40,241 nucleotides of DNA from JAJFVC01 sp039698075. Its GTDB lineage: Bacteria; Planctomycetota; Planctomycetia; Pirellulales; Thermoguttaceae. Made by a program: the position numbers and the translations under genes. Positions within the stretch are counted from its first letter, which is position 1; every line of letters begins with the position of its first letter. Of the stretch, positions 26,016-34,649 are shown piece after piece. Location of the stretch: the NCBI GenBank assembly GCA_039698075.1, contig JBDKTJ010000031.1:1-40241 (forward strand), read 5' to 3'. The notes beneath the pieces were generated by a model, which had not been told where the DNA came from, searched no databases, and saw only the letters and a list, made by a program, of their open reading frames with translations.

Positions 26016-26087
26016 AACCCGCCTCCATCTAGCCATTGGAATTCAGTGTCGTGCAATCGTTTTGACGCGATCTTTTTTTCGCCGCGT

Positions 26088-27455
26088 TCACTGTTCGAGC
26101 TTGATCAACTTCGCCGGAACGCAGATCAAGTCGGTGGCCGTGTGGCCGCCGCGATCCACGCGACCGAGCGTGTAGACGTTGCCGGCCTTGTCCACGGCGA
26201 TCGAATTGACATAGAGCGGCCGTTGACCATTCGGCAGGAAAATCGCGCCATGATCGATGTATTTCGCCGTCGGAATGTCGTAGGTCACCAGATGCAAGTC
26301 TTCGAGCCCCTTGGCTTCGCCCTTGCCCGTGGTGTCCTTGCCGGTCACTCGCTTCCCTTGGACGTAAATCGGCCCGCCGGTCAGATAATAGATGGTACGC
26401 CGGTCCGGCCCAAGCGTGAAGCCGAGGTATCCATAGCTGAATTGATCGTACATGCCACAACGCTTCGACGGCAACGACGTGAGCCGCTCCAACACGTCGA
26501 CGCGCGGCGCGCTCGGATCGAATCGGAACAGATAGCCCGAGTTGCCGTGAACGCCGTAAACGACGTTTTCGGTCGGATGCCAAAAAACCTGCCGCCAGTT
26601 GTAGCCCATGTGTCCGGGCGAAGTGGGATCGTACAGGCCGAAGTAATCCTTCTTGAGATTTTCGCCCTGCACTTTGGCAATTGCGTCGCGATCATAATCG
26701 TAACGCAAAATGTCGCCGTCGCCGTTGCTGAAATACACCGCGCCGTCGCGGGGATCAACGGCAAAGGCGCGGCAAATGGTGCGATACCGGTCGCCCTTGC
26801 CGTTTTCGCCGTCTCGGGCCATCGGCCCAAAATCCTTCAGCTCTTTCTTGGCCAGATCGAACCGGACAAATCGGCTGGTGGGCCAAGTCATTCCATAGAG
26901 TCGTCCTCGTTGCGGGTCCATCGTCATCGTGATAATGCCTTCGTCCGGCACGAGCGCCAGATTCTCGAACTCGCCCGTCTTCAGGTCATAGGACAAGAAA
27001 TGTCCGCCTTGATAGGGCTTCCAACCTTTCGGCGCCGGCCCCATCTTTTCCATGTCGTCGATGATCGCGTAGAAACCCGTGTGCGTGGCGAAATAGAGTT
27101 TGCCGTTGCACTCGACAAAGTTGCAGTGGATCTTGCCCTGAGCGACGGCGTTCGTGCCTTTTTCGCCGCATGCCTCGGTCAGATCGCCCACGCACTTGGT
27201 CTGTTTCGTGGCGGGGTCGAAGCAAAACATCCGTCCGGCCACGTCGTGCGGCGTGGTCGAAAGCACGTAGTAAATCTTTCCATCGCTCGGCGCGCCCATG
27301 CCGTTGTACGTATCATGGGCAAACTGAAACCCGGAATCGTAGACTTCGGCGTTCAACTTCGGTGAATGGTCCGCCGCGACGGCCCAGGTCGCCATGCCGA
27401 ACGACAAAACAAAACTGAACCATGAAATAACCGTATTGACCTGACCGATTTGCAT
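26088..27455 (-). CDS. Exported beta-propeller protein of unknown function
   Basis: A 455-residue protein with a Sec signal (S-F-V-L-S-F-G-M-A-T-W-A-V-A-A). The mature part is made of repeated strands with the pattern G-K-I-Y-Y, G-K-L-Y-F-A, G-R-L-Y-G-M, G-A-V-Y-F-S-N and N-V-Y-G-V-H, spaced 40-60 residues apart, each followed by D-x-x-T/A blade turns. This is the pattern of a six- to eight-bladed propeller (Kelch/SMP-30/YncE-like). Such proteins bind or hydrolyse sugars and lactones, or act as scaffolds; no catalytic residues can be assigned. ATG 27455 has GAGGT upstream. A promoter and a long hairpin lie just before it, so it begins a transcription unit that runs through the downstream exported genes. 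Confidence 0.85.
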   Translation of the reverse strand: MQIGQVNTVISWFSFVLSFGMATWAVAADHSPKLNAEVYDSGFQFAHDTYNGMGAPSDGKIYYVLSTTPHDVAGRMFCFDPATKQTKCVGDLTEACGEKGTNAVAQGKIHCNFVECNGKLYFATHTGFYAIIDDMEKMGPAPKGWKPYQGGHFLSYDLKTGEFENLALVPDEGIITMTMDPQRGRLYGMTWPTSRFVRFDLAKKELKDFGPMARDGENGKGDRYRTICRAFAVDPRDGAVYFSNGDGDILRYDYDRDAIAKVQGENLKKDYFGLYDPTSPGHMGYNWRQVFWHPTENVVYGVHGNSGYLFRFDPSAPRVDVLERLTSLPSKRCGMYDQFSYGYLGFTLGPDRRTIYYLTGGPIYVQGKRVTGKDTTGKGEAKGLEDLHLVTYDIPTAKYIDHGAIFLPNGQRPLYVNSIAVDKAGNVYTLGRVDRGGHTATDLICVPAKLIKLEQ

Positions 27456-27552
27456 GTTGTGCTACCTCGACGACCTGTTGATTGAAGGAAAAAAGTGACG
27501 TCAACACAAAAACCACACATTGGTCGGCAAACCCGCGTCTGCCGAGGTTTTA

Positions 27553-27624
27553 CTGGACTTTTGTAAATTAGCCCCCTCACTCAAAGGGGGGTGGGACCTC
27601 GATTGTGGAGTTTGCAAAGTCCAG
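27553..27624 (-). repeat. 72-base nested inverted repeat in the leader of the beta-propeller unit
   Basis: The outer arms (27553-27567 and 27611-27624) pair CTGGACTTT with AAAGTCCAG perfectly over nine bases, and continue with one bulge and one mismatch. Inside, five C and five G (27572-27576 with 27586-27590) make a second stem. The structure begins one or two bases after the predicted transcription start, so it would cap the 5' end of the message. It could stabilise the RNA, act as an attenuator, or terminate the upstream unit; no T-run follows. Confidence 0.55.
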
Positions 27625-27632
27625 ATTTTACG

Positions 27633-27661
27633 ATTATAGGAACGACCGCTCTGCACGCCAA
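27633..27661 (-). promoter_or_regulatory. Candidate sigma70-like promoter of the beta-propeller unit
   Basis: On the minus strand, TTGGCG (27661-27656) and a perfect TATAAT (27638-27633) are 17 bases apart. It lies immediately after the stop of the upstream ceramidase-like gene. Transcription would start near 27626, giving a leader of about 170 bases that starts with the nested hairpin. Confidence 0.55.
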
Positions 27662-27687
27662 TGCAACGGCAAGTCGATCGCTTTAAG

Positions 27688-29169
27688 TTATTGGGAAACA
27701 GGCTTCGCTTGTCGATCGGTTGGTTTCACTCCAAGTTCGGCCAGAAGCCGATGACACGCGCCAACGAGCGTCTCCTCGATATTCTGATCGAACGCCCCCG
27801 GCAGCTTGCAGTAAAACATGTTGTCGACCCCCTCGTAACCGCCCTCGTTGAGAACGCGTTTCGAGGGAATGTACGACCGCACGCTGTTGGAGTAACCGGC
27901 CACAATCAGATCGACGCCTTGGTATTCGCGTTTCAGTCGCAACGCGTAATCGATCACGACCTCGCTGCCCATCGCCACCAGCACGACGTTTCCGCCCAGC
28001 CGAACGACATGGATCGGCTCAGGCACCTGCCACGATATTTTGCCGGAGTCCATCTCGGCAAGCACGTGTCGGGCGCGCCGCACGCGATAGAGATTTTTGT
28101 CGTTGAGTTCGCGTTCGAAAACGGACCGATCTTGGTGAACCATGTCCAGATTGACTTCTTCGTAGGCGGTCGAAATCTTCGGACTGGCAATCGTTTTCAT
28201 ATCGCCGGCCAACACACGACGGACTTCGTCGGCGAGGTCTTTGCCGTATTTCTTGGCCAGTTCCAGTTTGCCGCGAGGGGCCGCGTTCTGGTCCCCGCCG
28301 CACAGAATCATAAACATCGCATTGACGCCCGGGATCTCCTTCTCGATCTCGCTCTGCGCGAAACCTGCGTAATCGCCGTGAATTTCCCGGCAGTCCGACA
28401 CCAACGACGTGTTGTGGCACGCATAGCCGAACAGCACCGCGATAAGTTTTCCGTCGGCCGACGCGATCTTCAGCACCGGCACGTCATGATCGACCGGACC
28501 GTCCGGATTCGCGCCGATCCCGACGGTTCCGTTTCTCATCACACGCCGATTGACGGCAAACCCAACGGACCCATGCCCCACCGCAAGCGTGGCCGGCTTC
28601 ATCTCGGCCAGCGCCATGTCGATGACCTCCACCAGGCTGTCTGTCAACCGCTTGCGGTACGCCGTCATGCATTGCTGCTCTTCGGGCGTGGTGTTCATGG
28701 AAATGCACAACTCGGGCCAGATGGCCGGTCCGCCGTGCGTGTGCGACGAATTGAACAACAACTGTCGGCGGTCCAGGTGATGCTTCTCTTTGACGCGAGT
28801 CGCGACCGTCTCGCTCAACGAACGAGGCAGGCCAATCAGATCGGTCGTGATGAACACGACGCGCCCGCCTTCCGCGTCTTCCAAGGCGAGGGCTTTTACC
28901 CAAATGTCATGGAGAACGCCCACCGACGGCCCTTTGCGGCGTGCGAACCCCGTCATCCAGATGGTCCCCTCAGGCGTAATGTTTTTGCGAGCCGTGCCCG
29001 CCCGAAACGTGGCGGACGACGGTTCGCCGGACGCCGCAACGGCCGAGCCTGCAACACACGCCGTAAGAACAAGGACCGACATCCCCAACAAAAACGCTTT
29101 GGAAAGACCGCGTCCGAAACGCCTCACACCACCCACACCGGCCAAAACGCCGAAACATGAATTGAACAT
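27688..29169 (-). CDS. Exported neutral/alkaline ceramidase-like protein, nucleophile absent (copy A)
   Basis: A 493-residue protein with an N-terminal signal (F-L-L-G-M-S-V-L-V-L-T-A-C); L-T-A-C could be a lipobox, or Sec cleavage may follow A-V-A. The rest matches the neutral ceramidase N-terminal domain: A-R-K-N-I-T-P at the start, S-H-T-H-G-G-P (His143 or His145), C-H-N-T (His252), G-S-E (Glu403) and G-Y-S-N-S-V-R-S-Y-I-P (Tyr426) as probable zinc ligands. The segment equivalent to the nucleophile loop reads G-G-D-Q-N-A-A-P-R-G, with no serine where bacterial ceramidase has one. True ceramide hydrolysis is therefore doubtful; amide or ester hydrolysis of another substrate is possible. Start 29169 has GAGG upstream. 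It follows the alpha/alpha-barrel gene by 36 bases. Confidence 0.88.
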   Translation of the reverse strand: MFNSCFGVLAGVGGVRRFGRGLSKAFLLGMSVLVLTACVAGSAVAASGEPSSATFRAGTARKNITPEGTIWMTGFARRKGPSVGVLHDIWVKALALEDAEGGRVVFITTDLIGLPRSLSETVATRVKEKHHLDRRQLLFNSSHTHGGPAIWPELCISMNTTPEEQQCMTAYRKRLTDSLVEVIDMALAEMKPATLAVGHGSVGFAVNRRVMRNGTVGIGANPDGPVDHDVPVLKIASADGKLIAVLFGYACHNTSLVSDCREIHGDYAGFAQSEIEKEIPGVNAMFMILCGGDQNAAPRGKLELAKKYGKDLADEVRRVLAGDMKTIASPKISTAYEEVNLDMVHQDRSVFERELNDKNLYRVRRARHVLAEMDSGKISWQVPEPIHVVRLGGNVVLVAMGSEVVIDYALRLKREYQGVDLIVAGYSNSVRSYIPSKRVLNEGGYEGVDNMFYCKLPGAFDQNIEETLVGACHRLLAELGVKPTDRQAKPVSQ

Positions 29170-29205
29170 TTGAAAAACCTCGCCAATCGTTTGTGCCAAA
29201 CCGTC

Positions 29206-30405
29206 TCACGGAGAAAAACAGTAAAGCGATAGTCCATAAAGAAGATGAGCCGCATGCCGAGGATAAAACGATGAGTCACCCGTCTTTTCCATCGGGAACA
29301 ACGGCAGATGCGGCCACGGCGCCATCTTTTCCGCAGCGTCGAGAACCTGCTGCGATTGCTGCGGCTGGCCCCACTTGCCGTAAAAAGCCAGAATCATACC
29401 CACGTCCCAAAGCCGTAACGGCTTAAACCGCCTTTCAATGCCAACGTCCTGCGGAAGCGCGCAAATCTGTCCGTCTTTAACAAAACGATCCACCGATTCA
29501 ATCGCTTGCGCCCTGGTCCACGGCAGTTTGACGCGCCCGCCGTAGTCCCGATACGTCTCGATGCCCCAGAGCGTGTACACATGGTGTAGCAAGTCATTGG
29601 AATGCTTGTAGTTGAACTTGTTGGGTTGCGGACAGTAGAGCCAGTACGGCAACCCTTTCCGCATGATCATCGTGGCAACCACCGCCTTGGCCTCTTCATC
29701 GACTCGATCCTCGACCAACTGCCGTTCCTCGGCCGTCAATGCGTCGCCCTGCTCCTTGAGCAATCGAACCATCGCGCCCGAGAACATGGACGAGGCGTTG
29801 ATGGAAAAGATCTCGTTGCATGGGTTGGGGCTGTACCAAAAGTAACCGCCGCCGAATCCTTCGGACCATATATGGCGGCACCACCGCATGGCGACGTTGG
29901 CCATCAGCGAACGAATCGCTTTTTGATCGGCCTCGGGCAAGCAGCAAGGCTCCTTCAGCGCGTCCAGAAAGCCATAGAGCACGATCGACGTTGTGATCGT
30001 GTACGGATGGTTTAATGGATTGGGCGTTTTGCAGAACGACTCCCACGGCTGCGGAAGCCCCCAGCCCGGCTTGCCGTCGCGGTCCAGGTCGCTGTTGTCC
30101 AACAGCCAACGCGCGGCCAGACGAACCCGGCGGCGGCTCTCGTCATTGGGAACGCTTCGGAGATGCATCGCTTCGGCCGAAAGCACCAGCCCGTAAGTCA
30201 TCGGCTGATGCTCGGTGGTCACCAACAGATAATGGTCCTTGCCGAGCCCCTGGTGATCTTCGGGAAACATCGCCAGAAGCTTTGCATAGGCCTCCCGAGC
30301 CGACGCCTTCTCTTTTGAGACTTCTTGGGCGCAAGCGATCCGAGCGCCGCACGCCGCGACGGCCGTCAACAAAACACTTCCGATACAGACGCTGAAACGC
30401 ATCAT
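29206..30405 (-). CDS. Exported alpha/alpha-barrel-like protein of unknown function
   Basis: A 399-residue protein with an N-terminal signal (V-L-L-T-A-V-A-A-C); V-A-A-C may be a lipobox, otherwise cleavage follows A-C-A. The body is strongly helical with repeated paired helices and aromatic-rich loops (W-G-L-P-Q-P-W-E-S-F, G-G-G-Y-F-W-Y-S-P-N-P, H-S-N-D-L-L-H-H-V-Y-T-L-W-G), suggesting an alpha/alpha toroid like those of six-hairpin glycosidases, sugar 2-epimerases or polysaccharide lyases. I cannot identify catalytic acids or name a family. It lies between two gene pairs, 18 bases after DegT copy A and 36 before ceramidase-like copy A, so it is translated with them. ATG 30405 has GGAG upstream; an ATG one codon later is equally possible. 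Confidence 0.78.
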   Translation of the reverse strand: MMRFSVCIGSVLLTAVAACGARIACAQEVSKEKASAREAYAKLLAMFPEDHQGLGKDHYLLVTTEHQPMTYGLVLSAEAMHLRSVPNDESRRRVRLAARWLLDNSDLDRDGKPGWGLPQPWESFCKTPNPLNHPYTITTSIVLYGFLDALKEPCCLPEADQKAIRSLMANVAMRWCRHIWSEGFGGGYFWYSPNPCNEIFSINASSMFSGAMVRLLKEQGDALTAEERQLVEDRVDEEAKAVVATMIMRKGLPYWLYCPQPNKFNYKHSNDLLHHVYTLWGIETYRDYGGRVKLPWTRAQAIESVDRFVKDGQICALPQDVGIERRFKPLRLWDVGMILAFYGKWGQPQQSQQVLDAAEKMAPWPHLPLFPMEKTGDSSFYPRHAAHLLYGLSLYCFSP

Positions 30406-30423
30406 GAAAAAATCTCCAGGTGG

Positions 30424-31794
30424 TTATGCCAAATCCTTGCGGTGAGCCCAAACCTTCTCGAACGCTTTGCAGTACTGGTCGACCAATTCCGGCGATTCGC
30501 TGGTGAAATACGGCAGCCGCATCACCGTGCGATTCGCCTCGTCGCAGCCGGGCATCTTGTCGGGCAGGGCCGGGAGATGATGCCACCACTTCGCCTCGTG
30601 GAACACCACGAAGTTGTGCAACAGCGGCCACGTGACCCCCATGTTGTCCCAATCAATCGACACCTCGACGCCTTCGGCCGCCAACGCCTTTGCACACGCC
30701 TCGCGCGTCATGCCCGCCTTGGCCGAGTCGATCATCAACGTGTTGGCGCTGTAGAAAGCCCGCTTGACGTCGGGCCGAACATATTGCTCCGAAAGTCCGG
30801 GCAACTGGGTCAGCCGCTCGTTCATCCGCTTGACTTGGGCGACGCCGGCCGTGTTGCGTTCGACGAGATGCTTCAATTGATTTTTCGCTAAAATGGCGGC
30901 CATCGGATGCATCCGCAGCTTCGACCCCAACGCCGTGCCGTGATACTTGCGATAGGGGCTGCCCTCGGGGAACGATCTCGGCAGTTCGTAGTTTCCGTAG
31001 GTCACCGCCCGCTCATAATCGAGTCGGTTCTTATACATGCCCATGCCGCCCTCGATGGCCGGCAGCGGCTTGCTTTTCTGCAGGCTGAACCCCGCCATGC
31101 GGCCCCACGTGCCCGTCAATTTGCCTTGAAGCGTTGCACCATGTGCGTGGCTGCAATCTTCCAACACGTCGAGTCCGCGCTCTTTGGCGAAATCGCACAG
31201 TTGGTCCATGTCGCAAGGCAGGCCGTACCAATGCACCGCCAAAACCGCCCGCGTGTTCTTCGTCAACCGCCGCTTGCAGTCCTCGACGTCGATGTTGAGC
31301 GTTTTCGGGTTGATGTCCACCCAGACCGGCACCAGCCCAAACAACCGCATCGGCACGACCGGGAACCATGTGCTGTAGTCCGGCACCAGAATCTCGGTGC
31401 CAGGCGGATAATCCAGGGCAAACATCATCGAGGTCAGCGCGTTGGTGCCGTTGCAATGGGCTTTGCACAACGGGGTGTTGTGGAACTCCGACCACGCCTT
31501 TTCCAACTCCGCGATGGGGGCGTAGCTGGGCGCTCGCAGCAAGGCCACCAGTTCTTTTTCCTCCGCTTCGCCATAGAGCGGCCAATGCGTGGCGCTGCTG
31601 GTTGGCGTGGTGACGGCCTTGGGGCCGCCGTTCAGGGCTAGCGTCTCGAGCTTCGACCCGCCGGCGAGCGATGGGGCAGCGGCCAGCGACTCCGTGCCCG
31701 CCATGCACAGGCCGGCGGCCAACGCCCCCGCCGACTTCAGGAAGTCCCGACGCGGAGATACCGGTTTTGAATCGTTCGTTGAACGTTGCATCAT
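30424..31794 (-). CDS. Tat-exported DegT/DnrJ/EryC1/StrS-family PLP aminotransferase (copy A)
   Basis: A 456-residue protein. It opens with a Tat signal, S-P-R-R-D-F-L-K (Arg15-Arg16) and an Ala/Gly-rich stretch to about residue 40. The rest is a complete fold-type I sugar aminotransferase: N-G-T-N-A-L-T (115-121) for the cofactor phosphate, E-D-C-S-H-A-H-G-A (Asp213 to the PLP ring nitrogen), and F-S-L-Q-K-S-K-P (Lys242 aligned with the Schiff-base lysine before E-G-G). These enzymes make amino sugars or aminocyclitols and are normally cytoplasmic, so export is unusual; Tat would carry it folded with PLP. A paralogue at 33300-34649 shares most of its sequence and ends nearly identically. Start 31794 has AAAGGG upstream. 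The amino donor and acceptor are unknown. Confidence 0.92.
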   Translation of the reverse strand: MMQRSTNDSKPVSPRRDFLKSAGALAAGLCMAGTESLAAAPSLAGGSKLETLALNGGPKAVTTPTSSATHWPLYGEAEEKELVALLRAPSYAPIAELEKAWSEFHNTPLCKAHCNGTNALTSMMFALDYPPGTEILVPDYSTWFPVVPMRLFGLVPVWVDINPKTLNIDVEDCKRRLTKNTRAVLAVHWYGLPCDMDQLCDFAKERGLDVLEDCSHAHGATLQGKLTGTWGRMAGFSLQKSKPLPAIEGGMGMYKNRLDYERAVTYGNYELPRSFPEGSPYRKYHGTALGSKLRMHPMAAILAKNQLKHLVERNTAGVAQVKRMNERLTQLPGLSEQYVRPDVKRAFYSANTLMIDSAKAGMTREACAKALAAEGVEVSIDWDNMGVTWPLLHNFVVFHEAKWWHHLPALPDKMPGCDEANRTVMRLPYFTSESPELVDQYCKAFEKVWAHRKDLA

Positions 31795-31830
31795 GTCAAC
31801 CCTTTCTAAAACGGCAAGTTTTTTCCGTAA

Positions 31831-33198
31831 TCAGTCCGCGCCAAGCAGTGAACCAATCGCTTTTTTGATCAACGCCTCGGACTCGGGCGCCACAGACGAG
31901 GAAGACGGCTCGTAGCCGCCCTCGCTGAAAGCCTTCGCGAGACAAAGGTAGCCCGGCCCGGAGTCGCCGTAGCCCGCCACCGCCACGAAATCCTTCGGTT
32001 TGAGACTCTGTGCGAACAACTGAAAACCAATCATCGGTTCGCCCGGCAGGTGGACGACATGCACGCCGCCGATCTGCAACGAGGTCGCCTCGATGGGTTG
32101 TTGAATCCTCTTCAGAAACACCACGCGGCCCGCACCGTGATAAACCCGTCGAACCGGGACGATTTCGCGGTCCTTCATGATGGTCAGATAATCGGCCAAC
32201 GCAAAGCCGGCATCCGTTCTCGCGGGCATTCGGAGGGCATAGGTTCGCCACTGGATCGGACCGGCCGGAACGAGCTTGGTCGCGGCCGCAGCCGTCTCCA
32301 TGCCGGCCAGGAGCCGCGAGGCCAACCCATCGCGATCTTCACGGGAACCGCCGTTGTACTTGCCCATGGTCACGTCGCCGCCGCAACCGTTGAAATAGAT
32401 CTGAAAAACGCCTTCCTTTTGCTCCATCTTTTCGCGGGCGTCGCCGGCCACGTCGCTGCTGGCCCGGCCGTCGCCGTAGACGGTCTGCGGGTGGGTCGCA
32501 TAATAATGGAGCCGCACCAACGGCTTCCGGCCCCGCGCAAAAGTGATCGTTTTCAGATAGGGATCGATCGTTCCCTCGGGCAGCGTCCGAATCGCCGGAT
32601 CTTTGCAGGTGCTGAAGCGGGTCTGAAGTTTGCCGTCGGCGTCGAAGGCTCGGCGAGTGGCGGCCACGCGCTCGACCTTGGCCTGGCCCGCGCCAACCTG
32701 ATCGAACGGCTCAAAATGATCGAGCGACTGTTGGACCGCCGCGGCCAGACGTTGCCCGATCTCCTCGAGGACTTGTGAATTCAGCGCCGTCCGCGGTTGG
32801 CCAATGTCGGCCAGCAGCTTTTCGGCGTCCCCGTCGGCCAGCGGCGCGGTATGCTCGTGAACGGTCTGCAACGCCACGTGGGAAACCTCCGTGCCGGCGG
32901 CTGCGGCGATCTTGGCCCGCAACGCATCGTAGGAGCCGTTGCCCAGCAAACACCAATCAAGGGCGCACATCACATAGCGTTGCCCATCGCTTTCCAGCAC
33001 GACTCCCTTGGCCAACAGCGGCTGCTCCACCGTGCGAAGCGCATCGCAAGAAAACATCGGTTGCCCCAACGGCGGAGTGATGTCGCATCGGAACGTCGCG
33101 ACGCGCGGCAGGCGGTCCGTCTCCGCGCCCAGCGAGGGCCGGACGGCCAAGCTCAGCAACGCCGTGAGACAAACGATCCACAAACCGACGTGTCGCAT
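31831..33198 (-). CDS. Exported neutral-ceramidase-like protein (copy B)
   Basis: A 455-residue protein with a Sec signal (W-I-V-C-L-T-A-L-L-S-L-A, cleavage near S-L-G-A). It shares the ceramidase-family scheme: F-R-C-D-I-T-P-P near the start, H-E-H-T-A-P-L (His114/116), Y-Y-A-T-H-P-Q-T (His236), the loop F-N-G-C-G-G-D-V-T-M-G, G-E-P near the end, and Y-G-D-S-G-P-G-Y-L. As in copy A the nucleophile-like serine is missing from the G-G-D loop. Other family members in planctomycetes are numerous and functionally unassigned. Sequence similarity to copy A is weak, so this is a distant relative rather than a recent duplicate. It is 36 bases upstream of DegT copy A and 101 downstream of DegT copy B, an alternating order that suggests joint function. 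Confidence 0.83.
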   Translation of the reverse strand: MRHVGLWIVCLTALLSLAVRPSLGAETDRLPRVATFRCDITPPLGQPMFSCDALRTVEQPLLAKGVVLESDGQRYVMCALDWCLLGNGSYDALRAKIAAAAGTEVSHVALQTVHEHTAPLADGDAEKLLADIGQPRTALNSQVLEEIGQRLAAAVQQSLDHFEPFDQVGAGQAKVERVAATRRAFDADGKLQTRFSTCKDPAIRTLPEGTIDPYLKTITFARGRKPLVRLHYYATHPQTVYGDGRASSDVAGDAREKMEQKEGVFQIYFNGCGGDVTMGKYNGGSREDRDGLASRLLAGMETAAAATKLVPAGPIQWRTYALRMPARTDAGFALADYLTIMKDREIVPVRRVYHGAGRVVFLKRIQQPIEATSLQIGGVHVVHLPGEPMIGFQLFAQSLKPKDFVAVAGYGDSGPGYLCLAKAFSEGGYEPSSSSVAPESEALIKKAIGSLLGAD

Positions 33199-33299
33199 GA
33201 CAACTCACTTTCCATCAGGCCGAGCGAGACGGGCTCGGCGCCGAATTAAAACCCTCGCAAAAATCATCAGCCATTCAAGCGGCTGACGTCGATTCACGG

Positions 33300-34649
33300 T
33301 TATGCCAACTCTTTCCGATGCGCCCAGACCTTCTCGAAGGCCTTGGCGTACTGCTCCACCAGTTCCGGATGTTCGGAAGTAAAATACGGCAACGCGATCG
33401 ACGTGGCGTTGGCCGTGTCCGAGCCGGGCAACTCGGGAATCGTGGGCAGGTGGTGCCACCATTGCGACTGTCGGTACACGGGAAGCTTATGCTGCAACAG
33501 ATAGTTGCCCGGTCCGACCGAGACTCCCTCCGCCTGGAGCGCTTGGATGCACTTCTCACGCGACATGCCGGCCTTGGCCTCGTCGAGGAACAACATGTCC
33601 CACGCATAATAAATGCGATCCATGTCGGTTCGGCCGCTGGTTTGTTCGGCAAGGCCGGGCAATTGCATGAGCCGGTCGTTCAGCCGTCGCACCTGAGCGG
33701 CGCCCGCAGTGTTGCGCGCGTCCAGACCTCGCAATTGCACCCTCGCCAACGCAGCGGCCATCGGGTGCATGCGCATCTTCAAGCCCAAGCCGGAGCCATC
33801 GTATTGTCGGTAGGGGCTGTCGGCCGGGAACGTGCGAGGCGCGTCATGATTGCCGAGCGTGGCGCCGCGCTCATAGTATTCCTGCGTTTGATAGTTGGCC
33901 ATTCCGCCTTCGATGCCGGGCAACGGTTTCGTGCCCTGGAGACTGTAGGCGGCCATCACGCCCCACTTGCCCATTCGCTTGCCTTTCAGCGACGCCCCGT
34001 GCGCATGACAGGCGTCCTCCATGACGATGAGCCCTTTTTCTTTGGCCCAATCGCAAATCTGATCCATGTCGGCCGGCAGTCCGATCCAATGCACCGGCAA
34101 CACGGCCTTGGTGTTCTTCGTCAGCCGGCGTTTCGCATCCTCGAGGTCGAAATTGAGCGTTTTCGGATTGATGTCCACGAAGACGGGCACCAGTCCGAAC
34201 AATCGCATCGGCATGATTGTGGCGAAGAACGTGTAGCTGGGCACCATGATTTCGCTGCCCGGCGGCAGATCCAACGCAAAAAACATGGTCGTCAGCGCAC
34301 TGGTGCCGTTGCAATACGCTTTGACGTACGGGACATCGAAGAATTTCTTCCAATCCCGCTCCAAGGCCGCGTTCGGAGCATACGTGGGGCGATGCACCAA
34401 CTCCAAAATGACTTTCTCCTCCTCGCTTCCGTAAAGCGGCCATTTGGCGGCGTTGCCTTTGGGAGTCGTAACGGCCTTCGGACCGCCGTGAATCGCCAGG
34501 GTTTCCAAATTTGCCGCTTTGGGCGACGATTGCCCCAAGGCCGCCGCGCCGTGGCCGGTCAGGTACAAGCCCGCAGCCGCAGCGCCGGCCGACTTCAAAA
34601 ACTCTCGTCTTGCCGACACCGATTTGGGATGGTTCATTGGTTGTGACAT
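33300..34649 (-). CDS. Tat-exported DegT/DnrJ/EryC1/StrS-family PLP aminotransferase (copy B)
   Basis: A 449-residue paralogue of the protein at 30424-31794. The Tat signal is S-A-R-R-E-F-L-K (Arg14-Arg15) with an Ala/Gly-rich core. PLP residues are retained: C-N-G-T-S-A-L-T-T (113-121), E-D-A-C-H-A-H-G-A (Asp212), and Y-S-L-Q-G-T-K-P (Lys241) before I-E-G-G. The N-terminus of the mature part (L-E-T-L-A-I-H-G-G-P-K-A-V-T-T-P) is like that of inosose- and sugar-type family members. The two copies differ mostly in the substrate-binding strand after the H-W-x-G-L-P region and in the central region, so specificity may differ. ATG 34649 has AAAGGA upstream. A 289-base gap separates it from the preceding AKR-like gene and could hold its own promoter. 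Confidence 0.92.
   Translation of the reverse strand: MSQPMNHPKSVSARREFLKSAGAAAAGLYLTGHGAAALGQSSPKAANLETLAIHGGPKAVTTPKGNAAKWPLYGSEEEKVILELVHRPTYAPNAALERDWKKFFDVPYVKAYCNGTSALTTMFFALDLPPGSEIMVPSYTFFATIMPMRLFGLVPVFVDINPKTLNFDLEDAKRRLTKNTKAVLPVHWIGLPADMDQICDWAKEKGLIVMEDACHAHGASLKGKRMGKWGVMAAYSLQGTKPLPGIEGGMANYQTQEYYERGATLGNHDAPRTFPADSPYRQYDGSGLGLKMRMHPMAAALARVQLRGLDARNTAGAAQVRRLNDRLMQLPGLAEQTSGRTDMDRIYYAWDMLFLDEAKAGMSREKCIQALQAEGVSVGPGNYLLQHKLPVYRQSQWWHHLPTIPELPGSDTANATSIALPYFTSEHPELVEQYAKAFEKVWAHRKELA

Noticed and set aside
27570..27591. Rho-independent terminator of the ceramidase-like gene from the C5/G5 hairpin
   Set aside because: No run of T follows on the minus strand, and the hairpin lies downstream of a good promoter, so it is more likely in the leader of the next unit.
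27688..29169. A true ceramidase
   Set aside because: The position of the nucleophile serine is occupied by other residues in the G-G-D loop, so only ceramidase-like is claimed.
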